DNA of 10,519 bases from Haloferacaceae archaeon (GTDB lineage Archaea; Halobacteriota; Halobacteria; Halobacteriales; Haloferacaceae): assembly GCA_003554115.1 (NCBI GenBank), contig PWFE01000110.1, forward strand, positions 1 through 10,519. Reading direction: 5' to 3'. The first letter of the stretch is position 1. Each line of letters opens with the position of its first letter. Position numbers and translations under genes: made by a program. Positions 6,798-10,519 of the stretch are shown piece by piece. Under the pieces are notes generated by a model, which was given only the letters and a program-made list of their open reading frames with translations, did not search any database and was not told the origin of the DNA.

Positions 6798-7799
6798 ATG
6801 TCGTCCAGAATTGCCCTCCAGTTGGTTCTGGTCGGACTGCTTGGCTGTCTGCTGGTTTGTAGCGGTGCTGCCAGTGGGCTCGCTGCGGACGAGCAGACAC
6901 TCGTCGTCGAACAGCACGGTTCGGGCGTCGCACTCGAAGACGAGTCGACGACCTACCTCTGGCAGTACAGCAGCTACTCGGCGACGGTCACCTTTCGGAC
7001 CCCGACTGAAGGGGTTCATACGGTGTGTCTCTCCCAGCACGATGACGACGAGACCGTCGAGCAAGCACTTGCCTGTCAGTGGATCGCCGTCGACGCCGAC
7101 GAGCCAGCCACAGTCACTCTCTCGCAGTCGGAGTGGCCCGAAAACATCACTGGTGAAGAAACGCTCGCTATCGAGATCTATCCCGGCAGAGACACCACCG
7201 AGGACCCGATCGAAGACCACCATCAGGCCGTCCACATTATCGAAAAGGACGGCGATCTGGCAGGCAACGGCCTGTCGAACGAACGCGAGATCGAACTCGG
7301 AACGCACCCTGCGCTGGCCGACACTGATGGCGATGGGCTCACAGACGGCGTTGAGGTGATGTTGGGCACTGATCCGCGAGATCCGACAACACCGTACCGG
7401 ATCGCCGTCGTCACTCTCGGCTTTCTGAGTGCAGGTGCCTTTGGCCTGCTGTTGGTCGCTGGTCGACTCATGATGCTGCTGCAGACGCTGGGGCTGGCGA
7501 GAGACCCCACGGCGACAGACGCCGAGGAAGCTGTCAGTCCTTCCCAGACGTTCGATCCCCCGATCCGTGACGAACAGCGCGTGATACAGCTGTTGTCGAG
7601 CCACGAGGGCCGACTCAAACAGTCCCAGATCGTCGAAGCAACCGACTGGTCGAAATCCAAGGTGAGCAGGCTACTGTCGTCGATGGAAGAACAAGAAGAG
7701 ATCACTCGGATTCGACTGGGTCGAGAGAACCTCGTCTGTTTGCGCGGGCACGAACCCGCCGACATCACGCCGTCGTGGAAGGACAGCGACGGCTCGTAA
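6798..7799 (+). CDS. Single-pass membrane protein with EF-hand/TSP3-like ectodomain and cytosolic winged helix
   Basis: The 333-residue product has a clear domain order. Residues 1-30 form a Sec-type signal peptide (hydrophobic core about 6-20, small residues before Asp31). Residues 31-150 look like an extracellular beta-rich domain with two Cys (77, 93) that may pair and one N-glycosylation sequon (Asn116). Residues 153-195 form an Asp-rich module with DTDGDGLTDGVEVMLGTDP (175-193), typical of calcium-binding thrombospondin type 3/EF-hand-like repeats, preceded by a degenerate copy (GNGLSNEREIELGTHP, 156-171). A membrane helix spans about 201-222. After a polar linker, residues 257-316 form a MarR/ArsR-like winged helix with KQSQIVEATDWSKSKVSRLL as the helix-turn-helix. 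The layout suggests a membrane-tethered one-component transcription regulator that senses something outside the cell. Similar outside-in regulators with a C-terminal winged helix are known in haloarchaea. Ligand and targets are unknown. uvrC follows 34 bases later on the same strand. Confidence 0.9.
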   Translation: MSSRIALQLVLVGLLGCLLVCSGAASGLAADEQTLVVEQHGSGVALEDESTTYLWQYSSYSATVTFRTPTEGVHTVCLSQHDDDETVEQALACQWIAVDADEPATVTLSQSEWPENITGEETLAIEIYPGRDTTEDPIEDHHQAVHIIEKDGDLAGNGLSNEREIELGTHPALADTDGDGLTDGVEVMLGTDPRDPTTPYRIAVVTLGFLSAGAFGLLLVAGRLMMLLQTLGLARDPTATDAEEAVSPSQTFDPPIRDEQRVIQLLSSHEGRLKQSQIVEATDWSKSKVSRLLSSMEEQEEITRIRLGRENLVCLRGHEPADITPSWKDSDGS

Positions 7800-7833
7800 C
7801 GGTGAACTGTCCTGCGTCCGTTGGGTCGACTGA

Positions 7834-9567
7834 ATGGACACCGAGACGCTTCGTGAGCGTGTGGCGACTGCCCCTCGCGAGCCGGGCGTCTATCAGTTTT
7901 ACGCCGACGAGACGGTCTTGTATGTCGGCAAAGCCGTCGACATTCGCTCGCGAGTTCGCTCCTATGTCGATCCACGAAGCGACCGCATCCGACGGATGGT
8001 TCGGGCCGCCGACCACATCGAGTTTGCCGTCACTGACACCGAAACCCAGGCGCTCCTTTTGGAAGCCAATCTGATCAAACGACACCAGCCGCGGTACAAC
8101 GTCCGGCTCAAAGACGACAAATCCTACCCGCTTGTCCAACTGACTGCTCACCCTATTCCTCGAATTGAGATCACCCGCGATCCCGATGCCGCCGCGACAG
8201 TTTTCGGTCCCTACACCAACAAGAGCCGCGTCGAGACTGCTGTTAAGGCGATCCGCGAAACCTATGGGCTGCGGGGCTGTTCGGACCACAAATACCAGGG
8301 TCGGGACCGACCCTGTCTCGACTACGAGATGGGGCTGTGTACTGCTCCCTGCACCGGCGAAATCGACCCCGAAAGCTATCGGGAGGACGTCGACTCCGCA
8401 GTCCGGTTTTTTGAGGGCGAAACCGGGATTCTTGCCGATCCGCTTCGCCGGGAGATGGAACTGGCAGCCCAAGCGCAGTCCTTCGAGCGCGCGGCGAATC
8501 TTCGGGACCGCCTTGAGACGGTCGAGAGTTTCCACGGTGGCGGCGAAGCCGCGGTGTCGGGTCAAAGCCACGAGCGCAGCGTCGACGTCCTTGGTGTCGC
8601 CGTCGAGGGAGAGAAAGCGACCGTCGCCCGGCTTCACAGCGAGAACGGCCAGCTGGTCGACCGCTCGCAGCACAGCCTCGATGCGCCAGAGGCGGATCAT
8701 CCGGTGGCCGCACTACTGTCGGCGTTCATTCCACAATATTACGCCGAACGCGAGTTTCCCGATGCCCTACTGCTTTCGGAGCGACCGAGCGACACCGAAG
8801 TCACAGCGTGGCTCGAAACCGAGGGCGTCGCGGTTCGGGTTCCGGGTGCCGGCAGAGAGTCGACGCTGGTCGATCTCGCGCTGAAAAACGCCCGACAGGG
8901 GCCAACCGCCGGCGACCCACTTGGACGACTGGGCGAGGAGCTGTCGATCGGTCGGCCAACCCGAATCGAGGGCTTCGATGTGAGCCACTCCCACGGCAAA
9001 GCTGTCGTCGGCAGCAACGTCTGTTTCGTCGACGGGAGTGCGGAGACGAGCGATTACCGACGCAAGAAACTCACCGACCGAAACGACGATTATGCCAACA
9101 TGTACGAACTCGTCGTCTGGCGCGCAACCCGGGCCGTGGAGGGACGAGACGACCGGCCGGATCCAGATTTACTGCTCGTCGACGGCGGCGAGGGCCAACT
9201 CGGGGCTGCACTCGACGCGCTTGAAGCCACCGGCTGGGACGTCCCAGCGATTGCCCTCGCAAAGGATCGCGAACTCGTGATCACGCCCGACCGCGTCTTT
9301 GACTGGCCGAACGACGCGGGCCACCTCCACATTTGCCAACGCGTCCGCGATGAGGCCCACCGGTTTGCCGTCCAGTACCACCAGACACTCCGCGACGAGG
9401 TTTCGACCGCCCTCGATGGGATTCCGGGTGTCGGCCCCCAGACTAGGCGTCGACTGCTCGGCCGTTTCGGGAGTGTCGAAAACGTCCGCAACGCCTCTAA
9501 AGCGGATCTGCTGGACGTCGACGGCGTTGGTGAAAAAACAGCGGAAACGATCAGCGAGCGACTCTAA
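7834..9567 (+). CDS. uvrC: Excinuclease ABC subunit UvrC
   Basis: UvrC is the dual-incision nuclease of bacterial-type nucleotide excision repair and works with UvrB on damaged DNA. The 577-residue product has the usual modules. The N-terminal GIY-YIG nuclease shows GVY (18-20), YVG (30-32) and the metal-binding Glu77 in LLLEANLIK, and makes the 3' cut. Four Cys (149, 161, 169, 173) have the 12-8-4 spacing known from bacterial UvrC, where they hold an iron-sulfur cluster. A UVR domain (about 205-233) binds UvrB. The RNase H-like nuclease for the 5' cut has Asp382 in GFDVSHSHG, Asp450 in [11 protein letters not shown] and His509 in [11 protein letters not shown]. Tandem helix-hairpin-helix motifs (about 525-577) bind DNA. 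All key residues are present. The ATG at 7834 is just before the GIY-YIG domain and gives a full-length protein. No clear TATA box is seen in the 34-base gap, so read-through from the preceding gene is possible. Confidence 0.98.
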   Translation: MDTETLRERVATAPREPGVYQFYADETVLYVGKAVDIRSRVRSYVDPRSDRIRRMVRAADHIEFAVTDTETQALLLEANLIKRHQPRYNVRLKDDKSYPLVQLTAHPIPRIEITRDPDAAATVFGPYTNKSRVETAVKAIRETYGLRGCSDHKYQGRDRPCLDYEMGLCTAPCTGEIDPESYREDVDSAVRFFEGETGILADPLRREMELAAQAQSFERAANLRDRLETVESFHGGGEAAVSGQSHERSVDVLGVAVEGEKATVARLHSENGQLVDRSQHSLDAPEADHPVAALLSAFIPQYYAEREFPDALLLSERPSDTEVTAWLETEGVAVRVPGAGRESTLVDLALKNARQGPTAGDPLGRLGEELSIGRPTRIEGFDVSHSHGKAVVGSNVCFVDGSAETSDYRRKKLTDRNDDYANMYELVVWRATRAVEGRDDRPDPDLLLVDGGEGQLGAALDALEATGWDVPAIALAKDRELVITPDRVFDWPNDAGHLHICQRVRDEAHRFAVQYHQTLRDEVSTALDGIPGVGPQTRRRLLGRFGSVENVRNASKADLLDVDGVGEKTAETISERL

Positions 9568-9584
9568 AGGGAACAGCGAGAGTT

Positions 9585-9606
9585 CCACGGGTCACCTGAC
9601 CCGTGG
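9585..9606. terminator. Perfect palindrome, probable two-way terminator between uvrC and mdh
   Basis: CCACGGGTCA (9585-9594) and TGACCCGTGG (9597-9606) are exact complements with only CC between them, so a GC-rich hairpin of about 8-9 pairs with a small loop can form. It begins 17 bases after the uvrC stop and, on the other strand, 4 bases after the mdh stop. A T-rich run (TTGTTT, 9607-9612) follows on the plus side. Position between convergent genes fits a shared terminator. A relic of an IS200/IS605-type element end, where similar hairpins occur, is an alternative. Confidence 0.6.
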
Positions 9607-9610
9607 TTGT

Positions 9611-10519
9611 TTACTCAGCGATGCGGTCGTACTGGTCGGCCAACTTCTCGCCGGCTTCGTCCAAGAGGTCGACTTCGTAGTCGTCAAGTTCCCACTCGAC
9701 AATCTCCTCGACCCCATCGGAGCCGAGTTTCGCCGGCACACCGACGCCGACGCCTTCGTGACCGAACTCGCCGTTGAGGACGACTGAGCAGGGCAACACC
9801 TCGCCCGTATCGTTGAGAATCGCCTCGACCGTGTGGGCAACCCCGGTGGCTGGGCCCCACTCGGTCGCACCTTTGCGTTCGATCACATCCATTGCCGAGG
9901 CTTGGAGAGCGCCGAGAATCTCGTCTTTTTCATCGTCATTGAACGCGGGGTCACGCCCGTCGACTCGGACCTTTGAGAACACTGGCACTTGGGCGTCGCC
10001 GTGTTCTCCTAAAATTGTGGCCTCGACGTTCTGGACAGGAGTTTCAAATCGCTGGCTCAGCACATAGCGAAAGCGCGCTGAATCAAGCCGACCGCCGAAG
10101 CCGATCACGTGCTCGCGCGGCCGGTCACCAGACTCGTACAGGTGGCGATTTAGGAGGTCGACGGGGTTCGAGGTCGTGACAGTGATGAACTCGTCAGTGT
10201 ACTCACTGAGTGATGCACTGATGTCTTCCATAATCGGGGCGTTGTCCTCGGCCAGATCGAGGCGGGTCTGGCCCGGTGATCGCGGGATGCCAGCGGTGAT
10301 AACGACCACATCGGAGCCAGCCGTTGCAGCATAGTCGCCCTGTCGAACAACCGTATTCGAATCGTAGGCGATCCCGTGATTGGCATCGGCGGCCTGGCCG
10401 ACGGTGGTATCTTCCATGTCGGGAATGTCGACGAACACCAACTCGTCGACGATATCGCGCAGTGCGAGATTGTAGCCGGTGGCTGCACCGACGGTGCCTG
10501 CCGCGCCGACAATGCTGAC
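9611..10519 (-). CDS. mdh: Malate dehydrogenase, first few residues beyond the right edge
   Basis: The enzyme interconverts malate and oxaloacetate with NAD(H) in the citric acid cycle, in the cytoplasm. The frame is open to the window edge and gives 302 residues, beginning [11 protein letters not shown]. Only about three N-terminal residues are likely to be missing, judging by the usual start just before the first Rossmann strand. Visible features (numbered in the fragment) are the dinucleotide-binding GAAGTVG (5-11), Asp31 at the end of the second strand (favouring NAD over NADP), the substrate-specificity Arg80 in [12 protein letters not shown] (the position where malate enzymes have Arg and lactate enzymes Gln), TTSNPVD (115-121), the catalytic Asp146 and Arg149 in GRLDSARF, and the proton acceptor His173 in [10 protein letters not shown]. 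It belongs to the LDH-like tetrameric Mdh group found in haloarchaea. It converges on uvrC with 43 bases between the stops. A GTG at 10441 is inside the Rossmann fold and is not the start. Confidence 0.96.
   Translation of the reverse strand, partial: VSIVGAAGTVGAATGYNLALRDIVDELVFVDIPDMEDTTVGQAADANHGIAYDSNTVVRQGDYAATAGSDVVVITAGIPRSPGQTRLDLAEDNAPIMEDISASLSEYTDEFITVTTSNPVDLLNRHLYESGDRPREHVIGFGGRLDSARFRYVLSQRFETPVQNVEATILGEHGDAQVPVFSKVRVDGRDPAFNDDEKDEILGALQASAMDVIERKGATEWGPATGVAHTVEAILNDTGEVLPCSVVLNGEFGHEGVGVGVPAKLGSDGVEEIVEWELDDYEVDLLDEAGEKLADQYDRIAE

Noticed and set aside
6798..6860. Lipobox-like LLGC (residues 14-17) in the winged-helix membrane protein
   Set aside because: The Cys lies in the middle of the hydrophobic core, so cleavage there would leave a hydrophobic mature N-terminus. 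A Sec-type cut near residue 30 fits better.
6729..7604. Minus-strand open frame (291 codons) opposite the winged-helix gene
   Set aside because: No recognisable domain and a composition unlike haloarchaeal proteins. The plus strand has a signal peptide, a membrane helix and a winged helix in order.
7765..8700. Minus-strand open frame (311 codons) opposite uvrC
   Set aside because: It overlaps the well-supported GIY-YIG and Cys-cluster part of UvrC and shows no motif of its own.

Overview
The window looks like chromosomal DNA from a haloarchaeon (class Halobacteria). The predicted proteins are strongly acidic, with many Asp and Glu and few Lys. GTCGAC-type hexamers are frequent. Several genes seem to lack Shine-Dalgarno sites and instead have a TATA-like box about 25-30 bases before the start codon, as expected for leaderless archaeal transcripts. 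The malate dehydrogenase, UvrB and UvrC sequences are also of the haloarchaeal type. I cannot name the genus from the sequence alone.

Layout, left to right. Positions 1-524 (minus) hold the N-terminal part of an unidentified multi-pass membrane protein that runs off the left edge. A 66-base divergent promoter region separates it from uvrB (591-2648, plus). A small acidic, tryptophan-containing protein of unknown function follows (2708-2989, plus). It converges on a stomatin/prohibitin-like SPFH membrane protein (3004-4152, minus). A short divergent region then leads to a 2'-5' RNA ligase-like 2H phosphoesterase (4257-4781, plus), which converges with only 4 bases to spare on a cytochrome P450 (4786-6126, minus). 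Upstream of the P450 on the same strand is a small hypothetical gene (6170-6424, minus). A 373-base divergent intergenic region (6425-6797) is AT-rich at its right end and carries inverted and direct repeats. After it comes a single-pass membrane protein with a signal peptide, an EF-hand/TSP3-like Asp-rich segment and a cytosolic winged helix (6798-7799, plus). uvrC follows after 34 bases (7834-9567, plus). A strong palindrome, probably a two-way terminator, separates uvrC from malate dehydrogenase (9611-10519, minus), whose first few residues lie beyond the right edge.

How the genes relate. UvrB and UvrC are two of the three parts of the bacterial-type nucleotide excision repair system; no uvrA is in the window. 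Malate dehydrogenase belongs to central carbon metabolism. The rest is a mix of membrane and accessory functions with no obvious single pathway. The least ordinary items are the membrane-tethered winged-helix protein with its repeat-rich upstream region, lying directly before uvrC, and the 2H phosphoesterase that lacks its first catalytic histidine. I saw no rRNA, tRNA, CRISPR array, intact insertion sequence or replication origin, and I did not find a clearly new multi-gene system.
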